DNA of 64,000 nucleotides from assembly GCF_014841135.1 (NCBI RefSeq), contig NZ_JACYTN010000013.1:1-64000 (forward strand), read 5' to 3'. The notes beneath the pieces are model-generated. The model was not told the DNA's origin and did no database searches. It saw only the letters and a program-made list of their open reading frames with translations. Of this stretch, positions 1-8,615 are shown piece by piece. Position numbers and translations under genes: made by a program. Numbering within the stretch: position 1 is the first letter of the stretch; each line of letters opens with the position of its first letter. Source of the stretch: Paenibacillus arenosi. Its GTDB lineage: Bacteria; Bacillota; Bacilli; Paenibacillales; Paenibacillaceae.

Positions 1-120
1 GGCTGAGAAGTTTACTTACTCGTTATGTAGAACTTTGTTAACCTTTTGGAACCGCCGTATGCGGACCCGCATGTACGGTGGTGTGAGAGGACGGGGGCTA
101 GGCGCCCCCTCCTACTCGAT
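1..120 (+). mobile_element. 3' end of a group IIC intron (domains V and VI)
   Basis: Domain V can be folded directly from the sequence. The arm ACCGCCGTA (51-59) pairs with TACGGTGGT (74-82), a TG bulge follows, and TGCG/CGCA closes a GACC tetraloop (64-67). Domain VI is the hairpin GGGGGC (93-98) / GCCCCC (104-109), followed by CCTACTCGAT, a typical 3' end of bacterial class C introns. A CGC catalytic triad in domain V is characteristic of class C. The intron boundary is probably at 120. The reverse transcriptase/maturase lies to the left of the window. Bases 3-41 read as a short open tail that I cannot assign. Class C introns usually insert after terminator hairpins, and that upstream exon is not visible here. 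Confidence 0.8.
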
Positions 121-151
121 TGTATAGGTAGGAGTCTGATAGGATAAGCAA

Positions 152-910
152 TTAAATGAAACGTTTTATCTCATGCAACATCGTTTGAGCAAAATCAGAC
201 AAAGGCTGATCTTCGTAATTAATGTTTGCAGCAGAGCCAGTGTATTCCCCTAAGCATTTTTTTATTAAATCATGATATTGAATTGGTAGCGAAGTAATGC
301 CCCATTCTCCACCTTCCTTCTTGGAGCAAATTATATCTTCTCTTAAATAATGCAGAACTCTACACAAATTTAGCGTGATGTACATCGTATTATGCAAAAT
401 ATCAGCATTCGCATTCTCGATATCATAAAGTATAGACGCTAAATAGTACTGTTTTTCAATAGGCTCGTACAACTCATTCAATGGTTTACCGTATAACGCC
501 AATCCTCGATGATAGGCAACAACGAGTTGGGAGGCAAGATCATAATCTTCATATCCTCCACATAGATAACTTGTATCTGAATGATATCTTTCTTTATGAA
601 AGTCAGAGTAATGAAATTCGCAAGGGGTAGGATATACAAACTGAGCCAAGTAGGACTCCAAAATAACATGAAATTCGAGGCCTCTCGCATTTGGCATCTC
701 GTTGTGCAAGTTTAATGCAATTTTTGCAATATTGAGTCCGTTGACCGAAGTTAGACGATCTTTAATAACGACGATGAAATCAACATCGCTTTTATGGGGG
801 TTAAAGCAGCCCATAGATAGTGATCCATGTAAGTAAATGCCTAGCAAGTTTTCTTTAAGTTCTTCCTTGAAGTGAGCTACAATTTTGTCTAAATATATTT
901 GAGTATCCAA
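152..910 (-). CDS. Aminoglycoside nucleotidyltransferase, AadA/ANT-like
   Basis: This is a nucleotidyltransferase-fold protein with a C-terminal DUF4111-type helical domain. It would adenylylate an aminoglycoside hydroxyl using ATP. The active-site motif GSLSMGCFNPHKSDVDF matches GSxxxG...DxD of ANT(3'')/ANT(9) enzymes, and the length (252-264 aa) fits the family. The longest frame begins with ATG at 946, but that ATG lies in the loop of a 9-bp hairpin that looks like the terminator of the preceding TetR gene. I prefer TTG at 910, which has GGCGG seven bases upstream and places the GS motif about 28 residues in, as in AadA. The substrate cannot be told from sequence, and genomic copies like this may give little resistance. 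Confidence 0.82.
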   Translation of the reverse strand: MDTQIYLDKIVAHFKEELKENLLGIYLHGSLSMGCFNPHKSDVDFIVVIKDRLTSVNGLNIAKIALNLHNEMPNARGLEFHVILESYLAQFVYPTPCEFHYSDFHKERYHSDTSYLCGGYEDYDLASQLVVAYHRGLALYGKPLNELYEPIEKQYYLASILYDIENANADILHNTMYITLNLCRVLHYLREDIICSKKEGGEWGITSLPIQYHDLIKKCLGEYTGSAANINYEDQPLSDFAQTMLHEIKRFI

Positions 911-935
911 GTATATTCCGCCTTTAAAAGTTTTG

Positions 936-959
936 AAGGACACCATTGTAGGTGTCCTT
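936..959 (-). terminator. Hairpin between the TetR and nucleotidyltransferase genes
   Basis: A 9-bp perfect stem, AAGGACACC / GGTGTCCTT, with a 6-nt loop lies 20 bases after the TetR stop codon. It has T-rich flanks on both sides. It probably terminates the TetR transcript. It also contains the first ATG of the downstream reading frame, so it could instead mask that ribosome-binding site. Confidence 0.6.
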
Positions 960-979
960 TTTACATGAATGTAACGTAA

Positions 980-1576
980 CTAATCTTTCTTCACTAGCAA
1001 ACCATTCAATACAATGGAAACGCTCTGCATAGCCTTGGCCAATTCGGCGTCAGGATTGTCAGAATTAGCGATCCAAAAGGCGCTGTCCATAAGTCCTCCA
1101 TTTAACATTCTTGCCAATGCTTCATGATCGGTGGTTATAATGACTTGGTCGATCATCAATTTCTGTAGTGTATTTGCCATCGTGGCTAGGCAGTGAGACT
1201 GAGAAGATTGCGCATAGGCATTGCCGAGTACAGATGGCGCATCTCTAAGCACAATGCGTTGTATTTCTGGTTCAAGTGCCATAGCGAGATAGGCCTGACA
1301 GCGCTCAACGAAACCTTCCCACATTCCTGCGGCTGCATCTGAAATGTGCCCTAAACGAATATCCATTTCCCCGTCAATTTGTTTGACTACGGCTTCTAAC
1401 AGCCCTTTTTTGTCCCCGAAGTGATGATAAAGTGCCCCTCGTGTCAGACCGACTGAAGCTGTGAAATCATCCATCGATGTTTGAGCATAGCCAATTGTGC
1501 CAAACGCCTCTCTTGCGGCACTAACTAATTTGGTGCGCGTTTCCGCAATCATCTCTGAACGTGCTTTACGAGCCAT
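980..1576 (-). CDS. TetR/AcrR family transcriptional regulator
   Basis: A 198-residue one-component repressor. The N-terminal helix-turn-helix (about residues 13-60) carries the family signature, including TRGALYHHFGDKKGLLEAV. The C-terminal region is the variable ligand-binding and dimer domain. The start ATG has AGGTG six to seven bases upstream. The gene is divergent from an MFS transporter, and two near-identical palindromes sit in the shared promoter region. The simplest reading is a repressor of both genes that is released by a substrate of the pump. The inducer is unknown. Confidence 0.93.
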   Translation of the reverse strand: MARKARSEMIAETRTKLVSAAREAFGTIGYAQTSMDDFTASVGLTRGALYHHFGDKKGLLEAVVKQIDGEMDIRLGHISDAAAGMWEGFVERCQAYLAMALEPEIQRIVLRDAPSVLGNAYAQSSQSHCLATMANTLQKLMIDQVIITTDHEALARMLNGGLMDSAFWIANSDNPDAELAKAMQSVSIVLNGLLVKKD

Positions 1577-1625
1577 TTATTCACCTGCTTACCTAAGTTG
1601 ATAATTGAAATTACTAAATTGCACA

Positions 1626-1679
1626 TTGACATACGTAGCGTATGTATTTATATTAATTCACATACGTGGCGTATGTCAA
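1626..1679. promoter_or_regulatory. Divergent promoters with twin TetR-type operators
   Basis: Two 17-bp palindromes are present: ACATACGTAGCGTATGT (1629-1645) and ACATACGTGGCGTATGT (1660-1676). They differ at one central base, and their centres are 31 bp (three helical turns) apart. The plus-strand promoter is TTGACA (1626-1631), a 17-base spacer and TATATT (1649-1654), so the first palindrome overlaps the -35 box and spacer. On the minus strand, TTGACA (1679-1674) is followed after 17-18 bases by a TAATAT-like box, overlapped by the second palindrome. Each operator therefore covers one promoter. Confidence 0.85.
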
Positions 1680-1715
1680 ATGATTCGAGTTTCATCATAG
1701 AGAGGAGTTAGAGGA

Positions 1716-1766
1716 ATGAGTATTGTTTTTCTAGTTGGTTCCTATTTGGGGGTGCATCATGGCTAA
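1716..1766 (+). CDS. Possible 16-residue leader peptide
   Basis: A short frame, MSIVFLVGSYLGVHHG, starts with ATG behind AGAGGAGTTAGAGGA. Its stop codon overlaps the first codons of the MFS gene (ATG at 1759, stop at 1764-1766). The strong ribosome-binding site and the overlap suggest translational coupling or induction of the transporter through the leader. It may be chance, as no homologue is known to me. Confidence 0.35.
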   Translation: MSIVFLVGSYLGVHHG

Positions 1767-2958
1767 TCCATACCGTGAACTATTCGATGCCCCTGGTACA
1801 AAGGGCTTCTCTGCGGCGGGATTTATCGCCCGTATGCCCATATCGATGATGGGAATTGGCATTGTTACGATGCTGTCTCAACTGCGAGGTGAGTATTGGT
1901 TGGCTGGTGCTGTAGCAGCGACTTTTGCGTTAGCAACTGCGTTGATAGCTCCTCAAATTTCTCGTCTTGTAGACCGGTTGGGACAATCTCGTGTACTGCT
2001 GCCAGCTGCAGGCTTCAGTGTAACATCGGTTATTTTGCTGTTGCTGTGCACGAGATATGAAGCGCCGGATTGGACACTCTTCCTATTTGCGCTACTAGCG
2101 GGATGTATGCCGAATATGTCAGCTATGGTTCGGGCGCGTTGGGCTGAGTTGTATAGGGGTTCCCAAAAGTTAAATACCGCGTTTTCTTTTGAATCCGTTA
2201 TTGACGAATTATGTTTTATTGTCGGCCCCATTATATCGGTTGGGCTTAGTGTCATGATGTTTCCCGAAGCGGGTCCACTGGTCTCATGCGTATTTCTGGC
2301 GATAGGTGTATTGCTGTTTACGATGCAGAAAAGTACAGAACCCGCTGTACATCCACTTAGTATGAACAACACAGGAACGGTTATTAAAATTAGATCACTT
2401 CAAGTGCTAGTATTAACGCTTATTGCTATTGGGACTATTTTTGGTACGGTCGATGTAGTAAGTGTTGCTTTTGCAGAACATGAGGGGAATACGGTAGCCG
2501 CAAGCTTTGTGCTCTCTGTATACGCGATAGGTTCTTGCTTGGCAGGACTCATTTATGGCACGCTTCGGTTGAATATACCGCTACAACGCCAATTTTTGTG
2601 GGCAGTGACCTTATCGATGGTCACGATGTTTCCATTATTGCTTGTAGATAGTATAGGAAAATTGGCGGTAGCCGTTTTTTTTGCTGGAATATCCGTGGCT
2701 CCTACCATGATTATTACGATGGGGTTGGTGGAGAAAATAGTACCCGAATCTCAGGTAACAGAAGGGATGACTTGGGCGATTACTGGCTTGGGCATTGGCG
2801 TGTCTCTAGGTTCAGCTGCTGCAGGAGGGATTGTGGATGGCTTGGGGGCTCGAACGGGGTTTGTCGTAGCTATTGCAGCGGGAATGGCTGCAGTGGCAAT
2901 CGCGCTGGTTGGTTATAAGATACTGCGTTCCGCATATCTCAGCTCAAGAGAAAGTTAA
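1759..2958 (+). CDS. MFS transporter (drug or metabolite exporter)
   Basis: A 12-helix-type major facilitator superfamily permease of about 399 residues. Hydrophobic segments recur throughout. A charged motif-A-like loop (DRLGQSRVLLP) follows the second helix. A second half begins near residue 210 after a polar stretch. The chosen ATG has GGGGGTG upstream, and the upstream TTG at 1735 lacks one. The gene is controlled from the TetR operator region immediately upstream and ends before a hairpin at 3108. Efflux is the likely role because of the TetR pairing, but the substrate is unknown. Confidence 0.9.
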   Translation: MANPYRELFDAPGTKGFSAAGFIARMPISMMGIGIVTMLSQLRGEYWLAGAVAATFALATALIAPQISRLVDRLGQSRVLLPAAGFSVTSVILLLLCTRYEAPDWTLFLFALLAGCMPNMSAMVRARWAELYRGSQKLNTAFSFESVIDELCFIVGPIISVGLSVMMFPEAGPLVSCVFLAIGVLLFTMQKSTEPAVHPLSMNNTGTVIKIRSLQVLVLTLIAIGTIFGTVDVVSVAFAEHEGNTVAASFVLSVYAIGSCLAGLIYGTLRLNIPLQRQFLWAVTLSMVTMFPLLLVDSIGKLAVAVFFAGISVAPTMIITMGLVEKIVPESQVTEGMTWAITGLGIGVSLGSAAAGGIVDGLGARTGFVVAIAAGMAAVAIALVGYKILRSAYLSSRES

Positions 2959-3107
2959 TAGTGTTCCTTACTCAGCTCAGCCCTTGCTTCCTGGTCAGGT
3001 GCAATTCGGGCATTTAGATTCTGGAGGAGATGTAGATGGGCATTCTTATTTCAATAATTCGAACGATTTACAAGCATCGGCTATATCCGCTGCATTTCCT
3101 TCAGATT

Positions 3108-3137
3108 AGAGAGTACCTTATGAGGTGCTCTCTTTTG
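3108..3137 (+). terminator. Rho-independent terminator after the MFS gene
   Basis: The stem AGAGAGTACCT / AGGTGCTCTCT (11 bp, one G-T pair) has a TATG loop and is followed by TTTT. The 150 bases between the MFS stop and this hairpin hold no convincing gene. Confidence 0.8.
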
Positions 3138-3235
3138 TATGAATGAGCGGAATAGAACTTAAAAGGACCGATCTTTTTAAGCAACCAGTCCTTGCACGGA
3201 ATACTGATGATGTTGTAAATGCCTCGTAAAAGGCA

Positions 3236-4315
3236 TTACTGTAATGGCACTGTAAACCAAAAGGAATGCTCATTTCCTTCCGAGTGTAATCCTGTTTTAC
3301 CACCCTGCTGTTCTACAATTTCCTTAACCAAAGACAACCCTAATCCTGATCCACCCGTATCTCTGCTGCGAGACGAATCCAGTCGGTAGAATCGTTCAAA
3401 GATAAGAGATGTTTGTTCATCTGGGATAGGTTGACCTATATTGGTGACTATAATTTGATAATCGGTATGGGCGTCGTTCAACTTCCCTTCAATTGTAACC
3501 CAGCCCCCCTGATCGTATTGAAGCACATTAGTCAAAAGATTATACAGCACTTGTATGAGCCCATCCTCATCTCCGAACACTCGCGCAGATTCCGTATCGT
3601 ATTGAAGAGAGATGCCTCTATCTTTAAATTGTAGTGCAAAGTGATCGATGCAGGATTCAATTACTTTATGAATAGGAAGTACCTTTTTCTCTTGCTCATT
3701 AGAAATTTTCTTAGCTTGCCATACATTTAACTGGTGCAGTTGCTCAACTAAACGGGTTATGCGGATCGATTCTTCATGAAGAGACTCATACATCTCTTTG
3801 CTGCCTTGAATAATTCCTGTGCTTAAAGCTTCCAAATAGCCATTAATATTCGTCAAAGGTGTACGCAGCTCATGGGCAATATCGGACAGCATTTTTTTTC
3901 TAAGCTCATCCACCTGTCGCAATCGCAGACTTAAATGATTAAAGTCTTCCGTTAATTGACCAATTTCGTCACGTATTTGAACGGATAATGGTTCAGGCAT
4001 CTCGCCTTGGGCCAGTTGTCGCGTAGCATCACTCAACTTTTTCAGAGGAAGAAGAAGTTTTTTAACAAAATAGAAATGGAACACGCCTGCAATGACAACG
4101 GCCAACAGACTGGCCTTGATTAAGAAAGCTTGCATCGTTTGAGTAAAGGCAATGCTGTCTTCTGGACTTACAGAAGGATAGTTGGAAAATAATAGGCAGG
4201 CATAGTCTTTTACCGAAACACCAGCTAGCCAGATAGCGATACCAATGACGGCTACATTGATAATAATTAATTTCCACATGACATTGATCCGTATGGGATT
4301 ATGTTTAAAAGGCAA
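3236..4315 (-). CDS. Membrane sensor histidine kinase (HAMP, HisKA, HATPase)
   Basis: A transmembrane sensor kinase paired with the OmpR-type regulator upstream. An N-terminal helix (WKLIIINVAVIGIAIWLAG) and a second helix flank a short external loop of about 40 residues. These are followed by a HAMP linker (LPLKKLSDATRQLAQGEM), the H-box SDIAHELRTP with the phosphorylated His, and an HATPase domain with GGSGLGLSLVKEIV. The start is uncertain: ATG at 4366, TTG at 4315 or ATG at 4279. I chose 4315 because the basic NPIR segment before helix 1 looks part of the protein. It overlaps the regulator gene by 11 bases, implying translational coupling. Confidence 0.92.
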   Translation of the reverse strand: MPFKHNPIRINVMWKLIIINVAVIGIAIWLAGVSVKDYACLLFSNYPSVSPEDSIAFTQTMQAFLIKASLLAVVIAGVFHFYFVKKLLLPLKKLSDATRQLAQGEMPEPLSVQIRDEIGQLTEDFNHLSLRLRQVDELRKKMLSDIAHELRTPLTNINGYLEALSTGIIQGSKEMYESLHEESIRITRLVEQLHQLNVWQAKKISNEQEKKVLPIHKVIESCIDHFALQFKDRGISLQYDTESARVFGDEDGLIQVLYNLLTNVLQYDQGGWVTIEGKLNDAHTDYQIIVTNIGQPIPDEQTSLIFERFYRLDSSRSRDTGGSGLGLSLVKEIVEQQGGKTGLHSEGNEHSFWFTVPLQ

Positions 4316-4994
4316 CAAAGCGATACCCCATTCCCCGGATGGTTTCAATGAGTTCGCTATCCCCATCCCACTTTAGTTTTTCTCTCAGCTTGCCAATATG
4401 CACATCAATCGTTCTTTCGATAACGACCTTTTCATTATTGGGATATAGTTCATTAATGATTTGTTCTCTTGTCAAAATATGATTCGGATGTGTCATCAAA
4501 AAATGCAAAAGGCGAAACTCATGTTGTGTCAGCAAAATGGGCTCTCCGTTGTAGTGGACTTCTCCTCGTAATGTTTTGATCGTGAGACCACGGTATGTGA
4601 TTTTGCTACAGCGTTGGCCCGTTCTCCTTAGAACAGATTCTACGCGGGCAACCAATTCAGCTGGACTGAATGGCTTCGTAACATAATCATCGGCCCCAGA
4701 TTTCAAACCCTCGATCCGATTATGTTCAGCTACTTTCGCGGTTAACATAATGATAGGAACTTGTTCTTTTAAATCTGCCCGAATACTTCGGCAGACTTCC
4801 TCTCCGCTAACTTTGGGAAGCATTAAATCCAGAATGACGAGGCAAGGATCGTGCTTTTTAAAGAGTTCGAGGGCTTCCTCCCCATCTCCAGCTTCATATA
4901 CTTCATACCCTTCCTTTTGAAGATAAAGGACGATGAGCTTACGAATCTTAAAGTCGTCCTCTACCACCAATATCCCTGTCCCCATTGCAGTCAT
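4305..4994 (-). CDS. OmpR/PhoB-family response regulator
   Basis: A receiver domain with acidic pocket (EDD) and phospho-acceptor Asp56 in VILDLML, followed by a winged-helix DNA-binding domain ending in TIRGMGYRFVAF. About 229 residues. GGAGG lies eight bases upstream of the ATG at 4994, so this start is preferred over the in-frame GTG at 5015, which overlaps the previous stop. The regulator forms an operon with the kinase downstream and with the CcdA/TlpA genes upstream. It probably controls expression of this thiol-redox and cytochrome-maturation cluster, or responds to its state. Confidence 0.95.
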   Translation of the reverse strand: MTAMGTGILVVEDDFKIRKLIVLYLQKEGYEVYEAGDGEEALELFKKHDPCLVILDLMLPKVSGEEVCRSIRADLKEQVPIIMLTAKVAEHNRIEGLKSGADDYVTKPFSPAELVARVESVLRRTGQRCSKITYRGLTIKTLRGEVHYNGEPILLTQHEFRLLHFLMTHPNHILTREQIINELYPNNEKVVIERTIDVHIGKLREKLKWDGDSELIETIRGMGYRFVAF

Positions 4995-5014
4995 TCTGAA
5001 TACCTCCAACCTCA

Positions 5015-5605
5015 CTAATTTATTTCAGTAATCATCTTTTCCATCATTTCATAATGCATCGGTCCTGTAATCTTCTGTTGAACAATTCCATTAGAATCAA
5101 TGACATAACTTGTCGGAAGCATATAGGATTGATAAATGAAGGCTATTTCACTTTTAGGGTCTAATACAACGGGGAATGTAATCCCCATTTCATCTAAAAA
5201 TGTAGGAATGCTATCTACATTCTTCTCCGTTTGCGTCATATTTACAGCTAGAATAGTTACATTTTCATCTTTGTATTTCTCGTAAATTTTTTGCATATCT
5301 GGCATCTCAACTTTACAAGGTGGACACCATGTTGCCCACATATTTAAGATTACCTTTTTTCCTCTATAATCGGAAAGCTTGATGCTTTCGCCTTCTAATG
5401 TCTTGAGCTCAAAGTCGGGGGCAAGGTTACCCTGGTTAATGCCTACTTCAAGTGAAGACTCATCCACTTTATTTTTAGCCTGCTCCGTGTTTGCTAGGCT
5501 TTCTTGCTTCATATTGTTTTTCTTGATTGTATCGTAGATACCCCATGAAACTAATCCGAACAGGATGGCGATAATGAATATATTCTTCTTCATCGATGTT
5601 TTCAT
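5015..5605 (-). CDS. TlpA/ResA-like membrane-anchored thiol-disulfide oxidoreductase
   Basis: 196 residues. An N-terminal signal anchor (about residues 7-24) precedes a thioredoxin fold of the AhpC/TSA-Redoxin group. The active site is WCPPC with Cys94 and Cys97, and the cis-proline loop is in MLPTSYVID. Proteins of this type work outside the membrane, reducing apocytochrome c or other extracytoplasmic thiols with electrons passed on by CcdA. The ccdA-like gene lies immediately upstream on the same strand, which supports that pairing. The Shine-Dalgarno sequence AAAGGAT lies ten bases from the ATG. Confidence 0.93.
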   Translation of the reverse strand: MKTSMKKNIFIIAILFGLVSWGIYDTIKKNNMKQESLANTEQAKNKVDESSLEVGINQGNLAPDFELKTLEGESIKLSDYRGKKVILNMWATWCPPCKVEMPDMQKIYEKYKDENVTILAVNMTQTEKNVDSIPTFLDEMGITFPVVLDPKSEIAFIYQSYMLPTSYVIDSNGIVQQKITGPMHYEMMEKMITEIN

Positions 5606-5626
5606 AGTATAGTTATCCTTTCTAGC

Positions 5627-6337
5627 TTAAAGAATTGGCGGCGCCATAGCGGCGAGCCAAGCACTTAGTTTTTGTAGTTGTCCGGTAAATAGCAGCAAGC
5701 CCAGTACGATTAGAATCCATCCATTTATGAGCGACAGCCGAGGAAGTAGCTTGTTTACCTTTTTCATCACTTTAAAAGATTTGGTCAACAGGAATGAGAT
5801 CAGTAGAAAGGGAATTCCTAAGCCTAATGAATAAAAAAGCAAAAGGAGGATTCCGCTGGACATCGTTTCTGTAGATCCTGCAAGGATTAGGATTGAAGAT
5901 AATGCCAGTCCGACACAAGGTGTCCAGCCGGTTCCAAATGCCAGCCCTACGATAAATGAATTCCAGCTTCCTTTAGAACCTTTGGCTTCCCACCTCTTTT
6001 GAAACATAAGAAAACGAAGGTTTAAGAGCCCTGCTGTTTGTAGGCCGAACATAATAATGAGCAGTCCGCTGACTTTTTCAATGATTCCTCGATTTGCAGC
6101 GAAAACTTGTCCAATTACACTAGCGGAAGCACCCATTGTCATAAATACGATAGTAAAACCTAGAATAAAGAAGATGGAGCGCATAAACAGTGTTCTTTTG
6201 GAAATAATTAATTTATCCCCGCTCACATAGGAGCCTGTCAAATTGGCCACATAGGCAGGCAAAAGCGGGAAAATACAAGGCGAAAGGAAAGAGAGCATGC
6301 CTGCTGCGATAGCAAATAAAATTGAGATATCATCCAT
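5627..6337 (-). CDS. CcdA-type transmembrane thiol-redox protein
   Basis: 236 residues with six predicted membrane helices. The two redox-active cysteines sit in the conserved places, FLSPCIFPLLPAY in helix 1 and GTGWTPCVG in helix 4. The protein moves reducing equivalents from cytoplasmic thioredoxin to extracytoplasmic thioredoxin-like partners. It is located 21 bases before the TlpA/ResA-like gene and clearly in one transcription unit with it. The length fits the CcdA family, as opposed to the larger DsbD. Confidence 0.93.
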   Translation of the reverse strand: MDDISILFAIAAGMLSFLSPCIFPLLPAYVANLTGSYVSGDKLIISKRTLFMRSIFFILGFTIVFMTMGASASVIGQVFAANRGIIEKVSGLLIIMFGLQTAGLLNLRFLMFQKRWEAKGSKGSWNSFIVGLAFGTGWTPCVGLALSSILILAGSTETMSSGILLLLFYSLGLGIPFLLISFLLTKSFKVMKKVNKLLPRLSLINGWILIVLGLLLFTGQLQKLSAWLAAMAPPIL

Positions 6338-6381
6338 TTATATATCCTCCAGCCAAATAATTCGGTTACGAGAGAGCGATA

Positions 6382-7074
6382 TTACTTAGAAACATGAAAG
6401 TCGCTCTTCATTTTGAAGTTCTGTAAAAATAAGCAGCTCAGTGCAAGAATGAAAAAAATAAGCTGTTCTATGGATAATCCCATAAACACGGCTGCCCGAT
6501 TATCTTGTAGAAAGGCACTGAGTATTTGGCCGATACTGAACCAAACAATAAGCTGGTACATTTCAAAGGGTTGTCTGAAGTTCTCTTTTTTGATGTCCAG
6601 CCACATGAGTAGTGCGAACGTTATAACAAAAGGAATGAGATCCGACACAATCGATTGTGTCGTGCTGCTGAACAAGAGCTGGAACAGAGCTTCCATCAGT
6701 TTATAGGTTAAAAAGCCAGTTGTTACTGTTGCCATATAGACCCAACCTGAAATTTCTCGTTTTTTCGATTTCATGATGAGGAAGATAAGGGCCACGATAG
6801 CTGCCAGCCATATTCCGCGTTCGCCTCCGTTAAAATAAAGCAGGTAGTAAGGATTGTTGAAAATTTGAATAGGGTTAAAAATAACCACACTGAATTTCCA
6901 TACGAGTAAACTCCAAAATGAAACGTTAGTAATATCATCTAGAACAGGAGTATTTACTTCATTCATGTCTTTCAACCAATACTTCATGGCGGTGTAAGCA
7001 GCTAGTGCAGAAAGGGCAAAAGCGATATACGAGTACTTAATAATGAATGGGCCCCAAAAGATAGCATCTTGCAT
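6382..7074 (-). CDS. Multi-pass membrane protein of unknown function
   Basis: About 230 residues with roughly seven hydrophobic segments. The order of helices and an internal FNGGERGIWLA loop faintly recall prolipoprotein diacylglyceryl transferase, but I do not see its catalytic signature, so function is not assigned. ATG at 7074 follows AAGGAGGG, so the longer frame to 7158 is not used. As the first gene of the CcdA-TlpA-regulator-kinase operon it probably takes part in the same extracytoplasmic redox or envelope process. Confidence 0.75.
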   Translation of the reverse strand: MQDAIFWGPFIIKYSYIAFALSALAAYTAMKYWLKDMNEVNTPVLDDITNVSFWSLLVWKFSVVIFNPIQIFNNPYYLLYFNGGERGIWLAAIVALIFLIMKSKKREISGWVYMATVTTGFLTYKLMEALFQLLFSSTTQSIVSDLIPFVITFALLMWLDIKKENFRQPFEMYQLIVWFSIGQILSAFLQDNRAAVFMGLSIEQLIFFILALSCLFLQNFKMKSDFHVSK

Positions 7075-7216
7075 CTTTTCCCTCCTTGTAATATTATGTA
7101 CTTGCAACATTACAACCTGATTGTTAAGTTTCGTTAAACTTGAACAGGCTAAGAACATAAAATTTTACGATTTTGTGGTCTTTTATTTAATTCCAATATC
7201 TATTTTCGCGGAGATG

Positions 7217-7372
7217 TGTTATGATAAGAATAATGATATAGAGACCCAAACGAATTCACATAACGTAGAGGGCTATTGATACTTTAATAACCTTGTACAG
7301 TATGTGGATTTTTATTTTTTGCATAAAGAATAAGAATGTCATATAACATTTAATTAAAGGTGGTACTTATCA
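7217..7372 (+). promoter_or_regulatory. Promoter and long leader of the cold-shock gene
   Basis: An extended -10 element TGTTATGAT (7217-7225) with a weak -35 is followed by about 140 bases before the csp start codon. Long untranslated leaders that refold on temperature change are typical of csp genes. The leader holds no open frame. The ribosome-binding site is AAAGGTGGT just before the ATG. Confidence 0.5.
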
Positions 7373-7573
7373 ATGGAACAAGGTATCGTAAAATGGTTTA
7401 ACGCAGAAAAAGGTTTCGGTTTCATCGAAGTTGAAGGCGGAAACGATGTATTCGTACACTTCAGCGCAATCACAGGCGACGGCTTCAAGTCTTTGGACGA
7501 AGGTCAACGCGTAGAGTTCAACATCGTACAAGGCAACCGTGGTCCACAAGCTGAGAACGTTGTTAAGCTTTAA
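7373..7573 (+). CDS. csp: Cold-shock protein, CspA/CspB family
   Basis: 66 residues, a single OB-fold cold-shock domain. Both nucleic-acid-binding motifs are present: KGFGFIEV (RNP1) and DVFVHFSAI (RNP2). It binds single-stranded RNA and DNA as an RNA chaperone. The length and composition are typical of Bacillaceae Csp proteins. The gene is monocistronic with a long leader and its own strong terminator. Confidence 0.97.
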   Translation: MEQGIVKWFNAEKGFGFIEVEGGNDVFVHFSAITGDGFKSLDEGQRVEFNIVQGNRGPQAENVVKL

Positions 7574-7585
7574 TTTTTAAAGATG

Positions 7586-7620
7586 AAAGAGCTCTGAACT
7601 TCGGTTCAGAGCTCTTTTAT
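7586..7620 (+). terminator. Terminator of the cold-shock gene
   Basis: A 14-bp stem, AAAGAGCTCTGAAC / GTTCAGAGCTCTTT, with a TTCG tetraloop, runs into a T-rich tail. Confidence 0.92.
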
Positions 7621-7755
7621 TTGCTCATTGCTCATCCTCCCATCAACATGGTAATTCCATTCGCGGTCTCCGATACGGTGTAATGCTTGAATCGTTGCAC
7701 CAACCTCACAGCAGACACATACAATAGCCTAAATCAAAAATCATGGGGGATAACG

Positions 7756-8574
7756 ATGATTCTGATTCATGGTGTTAGTGCTGAACAAATCAATATGCTG
7801 CCTTTATCTTTCTTAGAAAGAAGTATATTGAACAAGAAACAAAACAGCCCTGTCGTTTATCGTTACGATTCCCTTGGTGCTCTCCATTTTGAACTAAAGA
7901 CAAGAGCTAGTATTGTGGAAGCCGCCAAAGCCCTGGATGCTAGTGGGGTAGACTTTGCTGACTTCGATCAATCGCGATGCAATGAGCAATTTTGGAATCG
8001 CATGGAAAATGGGGGGTTCCAACTGCGGAGCGATGTACTGCCTTCTGATGGAATTAACGATATTTTCCGAAATGGCAAACGCTACGCATTCGAATGCTCG
8101 ATGGCAATCGTGATGGTGTTATATAAGGGCATATTAGATGTACTTCCGAAGCAAACCTTTAATAGACATTTTCAGGATATTATTTTATATGGCTGGCATT
8201 ATGACAGGGATTTGCCATTGCGGAAAATAGAAAGTGGTCTAGAGGTTTACTCTGGCGATGTCCAATATTTTAAAAATCCGGACTATGATCCTGAAACACC
8301 GGAGTGGCAGGGAGAAAATGTGGTTGTGCTTGCTGATAATTTGTATTTTGGGCATGGTATCGGAATCCGAACATCGAGAGGGATAATCGATGCCTTGAAT
8401 AAAGCAAGACGACCATTTAGCTACACTTCAGCTTACCTCATGGATGAAGTCGTTATTTTGGAATATGAACTGCTTCGAACGCTTCCGCTGAGGGAAGAGC
8501 GCACAGAAGCGGATATCGAAGATGTAGTTATTGCTCATATTGGAATAAGGAAATATAGTTATCAGAACAGTTAG
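7756..8574 (+). CDS. tgl: Spore-coat protein-glutamine gamma-glutamyltransferase (transglutaminase)
   Basis: Tgl crosslinks spore-coat proteins through epsilon-(gamma-glutamyl)lysine bonds. Residues expected for the family are visible: Cys114 within RYAFECSMAIVMV, Glu187 (WQGENVV) and His200 (LYFGHGIGI), matching the known Cys-Glu-His arrangement of Bacillus Tgl. The length is 272 residues from the ATG at 7756, which has GGGGGAT upstream. The in-frame upstream extension to 7687 lacks a ribosome-binding site. The gene stands alone between two terminators and is presumably transcribed during sporulation in the mother cell. Confidence 0.93.
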   Translation: MILIHGVSAEQINMLPLSFLERSILNKKQNSPVVYRYDSLGALHFELKTRASIVEAAKALDASGVDFADFDQSRCNEQFWNRMENGGFQLRSDVLPSDGINDIFRNGKRYAFECSMAIVMVLYKGILDVLPKQTFNRHFQDIILYGWHYDRDLPLRKIESGLEVYSGDVQYFKNPDYDPETPEWQGENVVVLADNLYFGHGIGIRTSRGIIDALNKARRPFSYTSAYLMDEVVILEYELLRTLPLREERTEADIEDVVIAHIGIRKYSYQNS

Positions 8575-8615
8575 TTTGAAGTATGGGTATCGTGAAGTTT
8601 CATATAACCTATGTA

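Noticed and set aside
1-41. C-terminal end of an intron-encoded reverse transcriptase
   Set aside because: A short open frame ends at 41, but it carries no recognisable maturase motif and could be non-coding domain IV sequence.
2873-3146. Open frames after the MFS gene, including a 78-residue frame and a 36-residue frame from 3036 with GGAGGAG upstream
   Set aside because: The first starts inside the MFS gene, the second runs through the terminator hairpin, and neither resembles a known protein.
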